Shown here in pieces: positions 8,618-17,093 of a stretch of DNA of 64,000 nt. Location of the stretch: assembly GCF_029946505.1 (NCBI RefSeq), contig NZ_JARZHG010000012.1, positions 186,001 through 250,000 of the forward strand. Reading direction: 5' to 3'. The stretch is from Polyangium sp. y55x31 (GTDB lineage: Bacteria > Myxococcota_A > Polyangia > Polyangiales > Polyangiaceae). The stretch's first letter is position 1; every line of letters begins with the position of its first letter. The translations under genes and the position numbers were made by a program. The notes under the pieces are model-generated. The model did not search any database, was not told the origin of the DNA, and saw only the letters and a list, made by a program, of their open reading frames with translations.

Positions 8618-9622
8618 ATGAGCCGCCCGACGGTCACCGAGATCTGCCGCATTGCCCTCCCCGAGCGTTCCCACGACAATGCGATCGTCCTCCCTGATCT
8701 CGACGCCGTCGTGACGAGGACGGGCGGCTCGCTGCGCTTGCATTCCGCGTCGACGAAGCGCCCCGCGCCCCTCCTGGAGACGAATCTCGCCCGCATCTCG
8801 CTCCACGCCGTGTCTCGCCTCGGCCATCGCGTGGCCTGGTCCGACGGCGAGCGCCGCGTGTTCACCTCGACCTCCCAGAGCACCACCCCGGTCGAGCTCG
8901 CGCAGGTGCCCTATCACCTGAATTGCCTCACGATCTCCGGCGACGAGCGGATCGTCGCCGCGGGCGGCAGCGCGCTGACGTGGGAGCGCGAGCAATACGA
9001 GAAAGAGCTCCGGTTCTACGAGGCCGGCATGCCTTACGATTATGGTGAATATCGCCCCGAGGTCCGCCCGAATCCGGGGCTCGGCCCCGGCCACGTGCGC
9101 GTCTGGGATCCTTCCTCGGGCCGCTCGACGGTGCTCGACGGGCATCGCGACACCATCTCGCGCATGTCACTGAACCACGACGGCTCCATGCTCGCCGCGT
9201 CCGACGACCACGCCATTCGCGTCTGGGATGTCGCGTCCACGCGCTGCCGCGTGAACACACCGCAGAGGAGCCGCTTTCGCCCGCAGGCCTTCCTGCTCGC
9301 GTCCGACGGCGATTACGTGATGGCCGGCGACGTCGGCGAGATATGGCTCTACGACACGAGCTCGACGCGCGCGGAGCGGGTGCTCGCCCTCGACGGGAGC
9401 GCCAGCAGCCGCATCGCATTCGATGGGACCGGACGTCTCTCCGCCGTCGGGTACGAGCGAGGCGCGATCTGCATCTACGATAATCTTTCCGGCAGCGAGC
9501 TCTGCTCGATGGGGGTCGGCGAGCGACCGCATCACGTTGCACTCTCGACTGCGGGAAGCCGCGTCGCGGCGCTCGTGGGCGACACGTTCGTGATCTGGCA
9601 GCTCGAGGGAACGGGGGCTTGA
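8618..9622 (+). CDS. WD40-like beta-propeller protein
   Basis: About 334 residues with repeated WD40-type blades. The clearest are GHVRVWDPSSGRSTVLDGHRDTISRMSLNHDGSMLAASDDHAIRVWDV (split here over two blades) and later blades ending IWLYDTSS, ICIYDNLS and FVIWQLEG. No signal peptide or enzymatic domain is fused to it, so it is most likely a cytoplasmic scaffold. The ATG at 8618 follows GGTGAGGA; an in-frame GTG at 8606 is possible. It is convergent with the deacetylase gene, with only 34 bp between the stops. Confidence 0.8.
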   Translation: MSRPTVTEICRIALPERSHDNAIVLPDLDAVVTRTGGSLRLHSASTKRPAPLLETNLARISLHAVSRLGHRVAWSDGERRVFTSTSQSTTPVELAQVPYHLNCLTISGDERIVAAGGSALTWEREQYEKELRFYEAGMPYDYGEYRPEVRPNPGLGPGHVRVWDPSSGRSTVLDGHRDTISRMSLNHDGSMLAASDDHAIRVWDVASTRCRVNTPQRSRFRPQAFLLASDGDYVMAGDVGEIWLYDTSSTRAERVLALDGSASSRIAFDGTGRLSAVGYERGAICIYDNLSGSELCSMGVGERPHHVALSTAGSRVAALVGDTFVIWQLEGTGA

Positions 9623-9656
9623 CGCGCAGCGCTGGGGCAGTCTCCTGCTCCACGCG

Positions 9657-10451
9657 TCACTTCCTCAGCGCATCGCGTACGGAGAGAACGACGATGTGGC
9701 CACGGGCTCGTTCTTCCGACAGCCAATCGAGCCATCGATGGAAGGTGGATTCGCGCGTCGAATAACGACCACAATCATCACAGATCTGATGAAAGACGAT
9801 CTGTACCCAACCCCCACCGTGCTCCCGTGCTCGCGTCACGGCACGTTTCATGTCCTCCAGCGTCGTGTCGTCGCGGACCGAGAGCGCCGTCCGGGTATGG
9901 TAGGGGTCGTGAGGTGGGAATGACTCGGCGTACGGACATAACCAGCAGTGCGAGATTCCGCGAAGGCCACCAACGCCCCGAGCGCTCGAATATCCACACG
10001 AGGCCGCGACGGCTGCAGCGTCTCGAGAGACTTCGCCGAACGGGTACGCGAAGTTCGTGACCGCGAACCCCTCGTTCGACAACGCCGTACGATCGTCGCA
10101 AATCTGGTGGACCAGCTCCGCGTGACCGAGCGTCGGCAGGTGGAGATGATCCACCGTGTGTCCACCGATTTCATGCCCATCGCTCTCCAGCGCACGGAGC
10201 TGATGCACGGAAAGCCGACCGGGCGCTCCGAGAGCGCCGCTGTTGACGAAAAATGTGGCAACCATGCGGTGCTCGGCGAGCGCCGTACGGGCGGCAGCGT
10301 ACGCGCTCTCCGCGCCATCGTCGAATTCCAAGGACACCACCGTAGGCCTTGTATCCGTGCATGCAGAGGTTGCAGCAACCGACGACAGCAGGCCGTGCGC
10401 CATGAGGAAGACACGAATCCTCGATGAAAACGATCGGCCGTTGTTGCACAT
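9657..10451 (-). CDS. Polysaccharide deacetylase (NodB homology), exported
   Basis: The 264-residue protein has the first two NodB motifs: FDDG in VVSLEFDDG and the metal-binding HxxxH as GGHTVDHLHL. Later motifs are NFAYPFGEVS and IVFHQICDDCG. Members of this family remove N- or O-acetyl groups from glycans such as chitin, peptidoglycan or exopolysaccharide. The start at 10451 follows GAGGGGGAG and gives an arginine-containing n-region followed by a hydrophobic segment ending SVAATSAC, which reads as a signal peptide, possibly a lipobox. An in-frame ATG at 10403 would shorten it. The gap to the divergent gene at 10740 is 288 bp. Confidence 0.85.
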   Translation of the reverse strand: MCNNGRSFSSRIRVFLMAHGLLSSVAATSACTDTRPTVVSLEFDDGAESAYAAARTALAEHRMVATFFVNSGALGAPGRLSVHQLRALESDGHEIGGHTVDHLHLPTLGHAELVHQICDDRTALSNEGFAVTNFAYPFGEVSRDAAAVAASCGYSSARGVGGLRGISHCWLCPYAESFPPHDPYHTRTALSVRDDTTLEDMKRAVTRAREHGGGWVQIVFHQICDDCGRYSTRESTFHRWLDWLSEERARGHIVVLSVRDALRK

Positions 10452-10739
10452 CCCTCGCGAGCTCCCCCTCACCAGCAAGGATGTGTCCACGCCGTGCCCC
10501 ATGCAGAGATTGCTCGTGAAACCCTGAATCACGATCGATTGCAAGCAGACGAAGGCAATGGCGTGACGTCGCAGAACCTGGAAACCACCCGCGGCGTCTT
10601 CGTCGCCCGTCGTTGCATTCTTGGCGCAGTGCAAAAACCCACACCAGCATACACGTGGGGGTCCCTCGGCTCCGCTCCGTTCTACATCCGCCTCGCATTC
10701 CGCGACCTGCATCCACGGTGAGGGCGTATACTGGCCGCC

Positions 10740-11648
10740 ATGATGACACGACGGCTCGAATTTCAGCTCGTAGTAGGTTCACTGGTGCTCGCGTCCGCAG
10801 GGCTCGTCGGCTGTGGTGCGGATGTGGTGGTGCAGGAGAATCCGCCGGTATCGACCTCGGGCACCAGCACGGAGGAGTGGAAGACGCTCATCGACACCAA
10901 GTGGGAGATCGGCGGAGGCATCGAGAGTTATTGGTGCGCGACCAAGACCTTCCACGAGGATCTCTACATCAGCGCCTTCCGCCCCCTCGGGTCGACGGGG
11001 ACGCATCACACGCTGCTCCTCTGGGCCCCGGGAACTCAGCCGGACAGCGAGACCGTCTGCGGACCGACCATCCACGAGAGCATGGTCTTCGCCTCGGGTA
11101 TCGGCACGGACGATCTGGTTTTCCCGGAAGGGGTCGCGCTCAAGATTCCGGCGGGGACACAGCTCCTCCTGAACCTTCACCTCTTCAATACGACCACGGA
11201 GCCACTGCCCGGCATTTCAGGCACGCTCGTCAAGACGCTCGATCCCTCCGAGGTCAAACAGGAAGCCGAGATGATCATGCCCGGCGCCCCCGGCATTTCC
11301 GTGCCCCCGAACAGCCCCGGCTCCGTGCAAGGCGATTGCACCTTTCCGGCCGACGCCACCCTCGTGAGCGTATGGCCTCACATGCACAACTACGGCACGC
11401 ATATGCGGGTGACACACCAGACGAACGCTGGCGACGTCACCCTCCACGACGCGCCCTTCAGCTTCACCGAGCAGAAGAACTACCCGCTCACGCCGGCCAC
11501 GGTCCTCGCGGGCGACCGCATCCACTACGAATGCTCGTACATGAACACGACCGCGAAGACGCTCGGCTTCGGCACCAGCTCCGACGACGAGATGTGCTTC
11601 GTCGGCCTTTATCGGTATCCGAAGCTCGCGTCCGCCTGCCAGAATTGA
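10740..11648 (+). CDS. Lipoprotein related to copper type II ascorbate-dependent monooxygenases (PHM fold)
   Basis: This 302-residue protein begins with a lipoprotein signal peptide (LVGCG, lipid-anchored Cys25). It carries the copper ligands expected for the PHM/DBH family: the first site as THHT (H89, H90) and NLHLF (H147), the second as WPHMHNYGTHM (H214, H216) and Met in DDEMC (M285), following the order seen in peptidylglycine monooxygenase. It should therefore be an outer-membrane or periplasmic two-copper oxidase, or a copper-binding relative. Six conserved ligands make loss of metal binding unlikely. No partner gene adjoins it. Assignment is from motif order and spacing, not a database search. 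Confidence 0.8.
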   Translation: MMTRRLEFQLVVGSLVLASAGLVGCGADVVVQENPPVSTSGTSTEEWKTLIDTKWEIGGGIESYWCATKTFHEDLYISAFRPLGSTGTHHTLLLWAPGTQPDSETVCGPTIHESMVFASGIGTDDLVFPEGVALKIPAGTQLLLNLHLFNTTTEPLPGISGTLVKTLDPSEVKQEAEMIMPGAPGISVPPNSPGSVQGDCTFPADATLVSVWPHMHNYGTHMRVTHQTNAGDVTLHDAPFSFTEQKNYPLTPATVLAGDRIHYECSYMNTTAKTLGFGTSSDDEMCFVGLYRYPKLASACQN

Positions 11649-11751
11649 CGGCGGACGCGGATCGGACTTCACGATCAAAGCCAGCTCGACCGGTATTTTC
11701 GGGGGATCGTCGGAGCGACGCCGGGGCAGCTCGCTTCCGGTTTTCGACCTT

Positions 11752-13206
11752 TCAAGGCTGATACGGCGGCTTGTCGAACGCTCCGCCGTAATACAGCCCG
11801 ACCTTCCGGTTCGACTCGGTCCCTGCGAGCCCGCAATTGCTGGCCGTGCCGTAGACCTCGCCCGTGAAATCAGTGTATGCGCAGAAATTGTCGGCGACGT
11901 TGTGCAGGCGAACCGGGAAATTCGCGTCGAAGCCGCCCTGATCGTACGCCTCGAGCTTCCACCGCTGCTCGTTCGTGCCGTCGCACGGGGCGGTGACCAC
12001 CGTCCACGGGCCGGCCAGGATGCCGGATTGGCTCAGGCACTCCCCGTTCGAGAGATTGCGGAATCCGAAGGCATCGCCGTCGGGGAACACCTCCCATTGC
12101 TGGCGGGGATCCGTCGGCTCGCACGTGCTCGTGGACTCGACCTTGCCGTCGCCGAGGATCATGCACCGATTGCCGACCTTGAATCGAAGGACGACGAAGT
12201 CCGACTGGTCGTCGCAGACGTCGCCGATGCCGTCATGATCGATGTCGGATTGATCGGTGTTCGCCTTGTCGGGGCAATTGTCCGCCGTGTCGGCAATGGC
12301 GTCCCCGTCGGCGTCTTCCGCCTGGCAGGAGCCCGCGATCGCGACGGGGCAGATATTGCCGTGGCAGCTCCAGTTCGGGAAGTCGTAGGCGATCTTCGCG
12401 CCCGCGGGAGCGCACTCCTTCCCCTCCAGCGGATCGGCCGTGCATCCGGCATCGAAGCTGCCGCCGCTTCGTTTCTTGTCGCCGAGCACGATGCGCGACG
12501 TGACGGTGCCCGTGAAATCGCCCGACACCGTCACGGTCCCTCCCTCGTTGCCATTGCCGCTGAAATCGGTGTCCTGGATCAACTTGCCCGTGACGACGAG
12601 GTTGATCTTCCGCGGGGCCGTCATTCCGCCCTCCTCAACGTCGATCGTGACGGCGTGAGCGCAGGCGTCATAGGTGAACGTGCTGATCGCGCGGACGCCG
12701 CTCAGGCTCACGTCCCAGGCGACTTTCCCGGAGTCGCACTGCTCGAGCCAATCGCCCGTGCCCGACGGGTTCTCGCAACCGTTCAGGAGGCACTTCGTTT
12801 CGTCCTGCCAGACCGCGAATGCACGCACGAAATCCTGGTTCGACCACGGCAACACCGGCTCGCAGGTCGCGTCGCATTCCTCACTCTCGACTTTGTAGTT
12901 GGCCTCGTCCGTGCCCTTCGACCACGCGATACGGATCACATTGAACCCGCACGCGGGCACCGCGATTTGGCGACTCGCGTCGAGCCGGTTCTTGCAATTC
13001 CCTCCGTTCCACTCTGGCACCGTGCCGTCGGTGGTGAAACAGATCACGGGCTCGTCGTCCAGGTTGATCACCTTGATGAGCGAGTTCACCGCGGGAAGGG
13101 TGGTGGCGCTGGGAGGGTCGAAGTGCGGCACGGGGGCCTCGAGGCCGGTGCCGCCGCAGCTCACGGCAGCGAACGCGAAAATGACTGATGCATACCAAGA
13201 ACGCAT
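11752..13206 (-). CDS. Lipoprotein with thrombospondin type 3 repeats and ricin-type lectin domain
   Basis: A 484-residue exported protein. The start MRSWYASVIFAFAAVSCGG gives a lipoprotein signal (lipobox AVSC). The N-terminal 290 residues have no recognised domain but many cysteines. Around residue 300-330 is a calcium-binding thrombospondin type 3 stretch (DADGDAIADTADNCPD then DIDHDGIGDVCDD). The C-terminal 150 residues look like a ricin-type beta-trefoil, with the repeated Q-x-W motif (RQQWEV, EQRWKLE) and paired cysteines. It probably binds a carbohydrate at the cell surface. It is divergent from the hydrolase at 13591 across a region with strong dyads. Confidence 0.85.
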   Translation of the reverse strand: MRSWYASVIFAFAAVSCGGTGLEAPVPHFDPPSATTLPAVNSLIKVINLDDEPVICFTTDGTVPEWNGGNCKNRLDASRQIAVPACGFNVIRIAWSKGTDEANYKVESEECDATCEPVLPWSNQDFVRAFAVWQDETKCLLNGCENPSGTGDWLEQCDSGKVAWDVSLSGVRAISTFTYDACAHAVTIDVEEGGMTAPRKINLVVTGKLIQDTDFSGNGNEGGTVTVSGDFTGTVTSRIVLGDKKRSGGSFDAGCTADPLEGKECAPAGAKIAYDFPNWSCHGNICPVAIAGSCQAEDADGDAIADTADNCPDKANTDQSDIDHDGIGDVCDDQSDFVVLRFKVGNRCMILGDGKVESTSTCEPTDPRQQWEVFPDGDAFGFRNLSNGECLSQSGILAGPWTVVTAPCDGTNEQRWKLEAYDQGGFDANFPVRLHNVADNFCAYTDFTGEVYGTASNCGLAGTESNRKVGLYYGGAFDKPPYQP

Positions 13207-13291
13207 GGCCCCAGCATATCGCCGATCGGCACCTGGCACTTTGGAAATTTGTAAATTTTTGTAGAGCCCGTCCGTCTGCTGCGGTGCGTCA

Positions 13292-13318
13292 CCCTGCAAA
13301 CACGCTCTCGTTGCAGGG
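13292..13318. promoter_or_regulatory. Inverted repeat with 8-bp arms
   Basis: CCCTGCAA, 11-nt spacer, TTGCAGGG. There is no T-run on either side, so an operator is more likely than a terminator. Confidence 0.45.
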
Positions 13319-13474
13319 CTTCCTCGGTGCTGGCGCCGCCTCATGCAGGGATGTTCGGAGCGAGCGCAGCCGATCCGTCTTGGTCCAGAACCGCAGCGTT
13401 TCTCGACCTCAACGAAAAAGCGCCGGCGTGCAGCATGTACCGGGGCTTCGTTGCACGAATCGAGCACGCATGCG

Positions 13475-13500
13475 CAATTCGCGCAAGGTTGCGCGAATTG
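13475..13500. promoter_or_regulatory. Perfect 26-bp palindromic site
   Basis: CAATTCGCGCAA, GG, TTGCGCGAATTG: two 12-bp arms with no mismatch around a 2-bp centre, 90 nt before the ATG at 13591. The short centre suits a dimeric repressor site more than an RNA hairpin loop. Confidence 0.6.
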
Positions 13501-13590
13501 ACGAGTGCTGACGATAACAAGCCCCTATCAATGCCCCCTCGAGACTCCGGCATGCAATGTGCTTGGGCGCGTCGGGCAAGGAGACCGACG

Positions 13591-14943
13591 ATGAAGAAGA
13601 TTGCTTTTGGCATGCCGTGCATGCCGGTCGTGCTGGGATGGTTGGTTGTCGCGACAGTTGGATGCACGACGGAGACGGCGCCGGTGCAGGACGACGAGAC
13701 GATACTGCGAGACGCCGCGGAGACGTCGGCGTCCGCCATCGAGGCGCAGGTGACCGAAGTGAAGCGCGAGCCGATCGTCGATGATATTTACCATTATAGC
13801 TTCCTCGTGAAGGTGGGAAACACTCCCAATGCGCGCATCCGCGTGCACCGGATCGTACGCGAGGACGCCCCCTGGCGGGCGCGCTCCGTGGCCCACGCGA
13901 TCCTGCTGCTGCACGGCGATTTTGCGACGTTCGAGACCAATTTTGCGCCTTCATTGAAGAGCGACGCGGCGCAGCCCGACCAGGATCTCGCCGTCTACCT
14001 GGCTCAGCGTGGAATCGATGTATGGGGCCTCGATCGACGCTGGACCACGGCGCCCAAGGACGGCGCTGATTTCTCCGACTTCGCCGATATGGGGGTCGTG
14101 CAGGCGGTCTCCGACGCGGGGAGCGCGATCTTCTTCGCGCGCTCGATCCGCGGCATGACCGGCGCGGGACGAGATCCCTTGATCCTCGGCGGATTCAGCA
14201 GCGGCGCGCAGATCACCTACCTCTATGCAGCCGAGGAGACGCAGAAGGCGCCGGGGCAGCGGCAGGTCAAGGGCATCGTTCCCATCGACATCTACGCAAA
14301 GGTGGCCCCCGAGGACGCGGCCAGCAAGCAAGTGGCCTGCGACAATGCCGCGCAGGAGCGAGATCTGGTCGCGCAGGGCGAGGTGGACAGCGACAACAGC
14401 GCTTTCTTCCAGCCGGTTGGCGAGCTCGCCGCCTCCGCCCCCGCGGACCCGTCGCCATTCTATGACGGCTACTCGAACCGTGATGTGCTGCTCGGCTTCG
14501 TGACGCAGACGTACCAGTTCTACGAGCCCAAGCCGAAATACCACCTGGTGGGCGGGATCTTCAAGGACGGCGCGCCGACCGAGCTGCGTTATGCGCCCGA
14601 GGCGCTGATCAGCGATTGGCTCGCGTTTTCACCGCCGCATCAAGCGCTGGTGGAGAGCGCCGATCGGGATGCTCTTTGGTGCGGCGAGGCACCCTTGCCG
14701 CTCGACGACCACCTCGCCGATATCACGGTCCCGCTCTTCTACCTCGGCGCTGCCGGCGGCTTCGGTGATCACGGCCTTTACACCACCACGGTCGTCGGCT
14801 CCACCGATGTCACCACGCACGTCGTCCGACGCCTCCCGGTCGAAAACGAGCCCGAAGACTTCGGCCATGGTGACCTGCTTTATGCCGCGGACGCGTCCAC
14901 ACTCGCATGGGAGCCGCTCGCGCAGTGGCTGCTCGCGCATTGA
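13591..14943 (+). CDS. Alpha/beta-hydrolase lipoprotein
   Basis: The 450-residue protein starts MKKIAFG after AAGGAG and has a lipoprotein signal ending VVATVGC. Alpha/beta-hydrolase landmarks follow: AILLLHGDF (oxyanion strand), the nucleophile elbow GGFSSGAQ (G-x-S-x-G), and a late His in EDFGHGDLLYA that fits the catalytic position. The insert between nucleophile and His is long (over 200 residues) and forms a lid or cap. It is probably a secreted lipase or esterase anchored to the membrane. The upstream 26-bp palindrome is the best candidate for its control. Confidence 0.85.
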   Translation: MKKIAFGMPCMPVVLGWLVVATVGCTTETAPVQDDETILRDAAETSASAIEAQVTEVKREPIVDDIYHYSFLVKVGNTPNARIRVHRIVREDAPWRARSVAHAILLLHGDFATFETNFAPSLKSDAAQPDQDLAVYLAQRGIDVWGLDRRWTTAPKDGADFSDFADMGVVQAVSDAGSAIFFARSIRGMTGAGRDPLILGGFSSGAQITYLYAAEETQKAPGQRQVKGIVPIDIYAKVAPEDAASKQVACDNAAQERDLVAQGEVDSDNSAFFQPVGELAASAPADPSPFYDGYSNRDVLLGFVTQTYQFYEPKPKYHLVGGIFKDGAPTELRYAPEALISDWLAFSPPHQALVESADRDALWCGEAPLPLDDHLADITVPLFYLGAAGGFGDHGLYTTTVVGSTDVTTHVVRRLPVENEPEDFGHGDLLYAADASTLAWEPLAQWLLAH

Positions 14944-14948
14944 GGGCG

Positions 14949-16100
14949 TCAGAGCATGCATCCCTGAAGGTCCGCTTCGCTAGCCAGGGACCCGCCGGGC
15001 GCGCCGACGAGGCGGTCGATGATGGCTGACACGGAATCGGGACGCGCGAGCGCCTCCGCCCTGTTGCGGGCCTCGCGCAGCGCGTCCGGATGAGATGACA
15101 AGCGCCTGATCTCGGAGGCGATCCCTTCGAGGCTCCCCGGGGACGAACCGATCCCGTGCTCGGCCAGCACACGCACGTTGCGCTCCTCTTGCCCGGGGAT
15201 CGCGCTGAAAAAGACCAGCGGGACCCGGCTCGCGAGCGCCTCGGCAATGGTGAGGCCTCCGGGCTTGGTGATCACGACATCGGAGGCCGCGACCATTTCA
15301 TCCATGTTGTGAACGAAACGGTGGATTGCGTGCCGAGGTCTCCAATGGGCGCACATGCGGCGGTACAAGACCTCGTTGTGCCCGCAGATGACGATGATCT
15401 GAAAGTCCTCGAGGAGCGCGGCGAGCTGCTCGATGGGCTCGAATCCGAACGAGCTCGTCGAAAGGAGGAGAGTAAACCTGTCCGGGTCGAGGCCCAGCCG
15501 GCGCCGCGTGCTCGCTCGATCACGCGGCGTCACGAATGTCTCGTCGACGGGAATGCCCGTCACGGCGATCCTCTGGGGTTCGACGCCGAGAGTGAGCATC
15601 TTTCTCCTCGTGGACTCCGCGGCGACGAGATAAAAGTCGACCCCTTTCGATAGCCAAATCGTGTGGACGTCGTAATCCGTCACGACCGTCACGAGTCGCG
15701 CGCCGATCGCTCCCCGGAGGCGCAGGTCCCCCACGACCTCGGTCGACAAGAAGTGCGTGGAGACGATCGTATCGAACTGGCCCTCCTGCACCCGTTTCAC
15801 CAGCGATCGGGTGCTCAGCGCGTGACCCAGGCGCCGAACGCTCCGGACCATCGGGCGCAGAGAAGGCGTGTCCGTGAGGTCGAAAAAGGTGGCCCAGAGC
15901 TTCGAATGCTCTCGGACCATTCGCTCGTAGCCGCGGACGTACGCTCGTCGAAACAATGGGCTCGTATACGTGAGCGCATCTGCGATCGTCGGGGAGATGC
16001 CGCGCCTTCGAAGGCCGCGCTCGATGGCCTCGGCGGCCTTTCTGTGGCCAGCGCCGGCGGACGCGTGGAGGAGCAGGATTTTTTGCATGGCGCTCGTCAT
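14949..16100 (-). CDS. MGDG-synthase/UgtP-like glycosyltransferase
   Basis: This 383-residue GT28-type enzyme has the N-terminal MGDG-synthase domain signature LLLHASAGAGHRKAAEAIERGL and the C-terminal nucleotide-sugar binding stretch VVITKPGGLTIAEALASRVPLVFFSAIPGQEERN. Relatives transfer galactose or glucose to diacylglycerol. The start at 16100 overlaps the stop of the hydrolase gene as ATGA, implying translational coupling; MQKILLLH at 16088 is an alternative. It is the last gene of a UbiA/ABHD18-like/glycosyltransferase trio, which suggests action on a shared lipid. Confidence 0.9.
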   Translation of the reverse strand: MTSAMQKILLLHASAGAGHRKAAEAIERGLRRRGISPTIADALTYTSPLFRRAYVRGYERMVREHSKLWATFFDLTDTPSLRPMVRSVRRLGHALSTRSLVKRVQEGQFDTIVSTHFLSTEVVGDLRLRGAIGARLVTVVTDYDVHTIWLSKGVDFYLVAAESTRRKMLTLGVEPQRIAVTGIPVDETFVTPRDRASTRRRLGLDPDRFTLLLSTSSFGFEPIEQLAALLEDFQIIVICGHNEVLYRRMCAHWRPRHAIHRFVHNMDEMVAASDVVITKPGGLTIAEALASRVPLVFFSAIPGQEERNVRVLAEHGIGSSPGSLEGIASEIRRLSSHPDALREARNRAEALARPDSVSAIIDRLVGAPGGSLASEADLQGCML

Positions 16101-17089
16101 GCGACGGCGCTTGGCTCGAGTCGCGAGAATGCATCCAGCACGGCATGGACGATGGCTTTGCGCTGGATGAGCGATGCGCTGACGTGTCCGCCGGGTACGT
16201 GACGCACCTCGGCGCCTCGCCAATGCTCGGCGAGGCGCGTGGTGGAGCTCGGTGGGACGAAGCCGTCCTCCCGCGCGGCAAGGAGAATGGCGCTACGGAG
16301 GGCGGGAGGCGGAGGCAGCGCAGTGATGGATGCCGGCGCGAGCACGTCACAGAGACGCCTGCGAATGGCAGGGCAAGCACCGACATCCGATCCCAGCGCT
16401 CTCCAGTCGGCCATATCGGAGAGCACGCCCTCCTCGAAAATGGGAGCAATTGCGTGCGCGGCAGCGACGGGGATCACGGCGAGGGGCTCTTTCGAAAGCG
16501 CGGCCGTATAGGCGGCGAGGCTGCCCCCCATGCTGAAGCCCGAAATCCCGAGGCGGTCGTGGCCCCGCGCGCGCAGCCATCGCAGGAGGGCGAGAGATTC
16601 GATGGCGGCCGCACGAAACATGAGCAACAAATCGATGACCGTGCGCACCGCGACGCCCGGTTGCCCCGGCGGGCGCCGCGCGCCGTAATAAGGGTTTTCG
16701 AGCAGCAGCGCCCCGATTCCGTGTCGCGCGAGGTCCTTCGCGAGCGAGCGGCGCCGGCCAAACCCTTCGTCCCCCGAGGCCGCAAGCAAAAGGCACACGG
16801 CTGGACGCGCGCCGGCGCCGGCAGGCAGCACGAGCTGAAAACATGCCTCGCGGCAAGCGGGAGGCATGAGCTCTCTCGCCGCGGGGCTTCCAAAACGCCC
16901 CTCTTGCACGAGAAGCGGACCCTCGCGATGGACGGGCCCGAGCGTCAGGTCGTGAAGGTCGACCGGGGTCCGAGGCGGCTCGACGAGCGCGTCGAGCTCC
17001 GAGAGTGGCCCCCACCCATCGGAGAAGTACCGCGGCGTTCGGGACAGGACGACCCGGGCAAACAGAGCATCCAGCCAATGGATCCGCAT
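16097..17089 (-). CDS. ABHD18-like alpha/beta hydrolase
   Basis: This 330-residue protein matches the ABHD18 (formerly DUF2048) branch of alpha/beta hydrolases. LLLENPYYGARRPPGQPG is the diagnostic stretch, GISGFSMGGSLAAY carries the nucleophile Ser, and VRHVPGGHVSA holds the likely catalytic His. There is no signal peptide. It starts 4 nt after the UbiA gene stops and its own stop overlaps the glycosyltransferase start, so all three are one transcript. Acyl-lipid hydrolysis is a reasonable guess, but the family's substrates are poorly known. Confidence 0.85.
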   Translation of the reverse strand: MRIHWLDALFARVVLSRTPRYFSDGWGPLSELDALVEPPRTPVDLHDLTLGPVHREGPLLVQEGRFGSPAARELMPPACREACFQLVLPAGAGARPAVCLLLAASGDEGFGRRRSLAKDLARHGIGALLLENPYYGARRPPGQPGVAVRTVIDLLLMFRAAAIESLALLRWLRARGHDRLGISGFSMGGSLAAYTAALSKEPLAVIPVAAAHAIAPIFEEGVLSDMADWRALGSDVGACPAIRRRLCDVLAPASITALPPPPALRSAILLAAREDGFVPPSSTTRLAEHWRGAEVRHVPGGHVSASLIQRKAIVHAVLDAFSRLEPSAVA

Positions 17090-17093
17090 GACT

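Larger units (their letters stand above)
13207..13590. other. Divergent intergenic region with two strong inverted repeats
   Basis: This 384-bp gap lies between two divergently transcribed exported-protein genes. I see no gene in it. It is noticeably AT-richer near 13240-13262 (AAATTTGTAAATTTTTG), a likely promoter core for the minus-strand gene, and contains the inverted repeats at 13292-13318 and 13475-13500. Confidence 0.6.
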
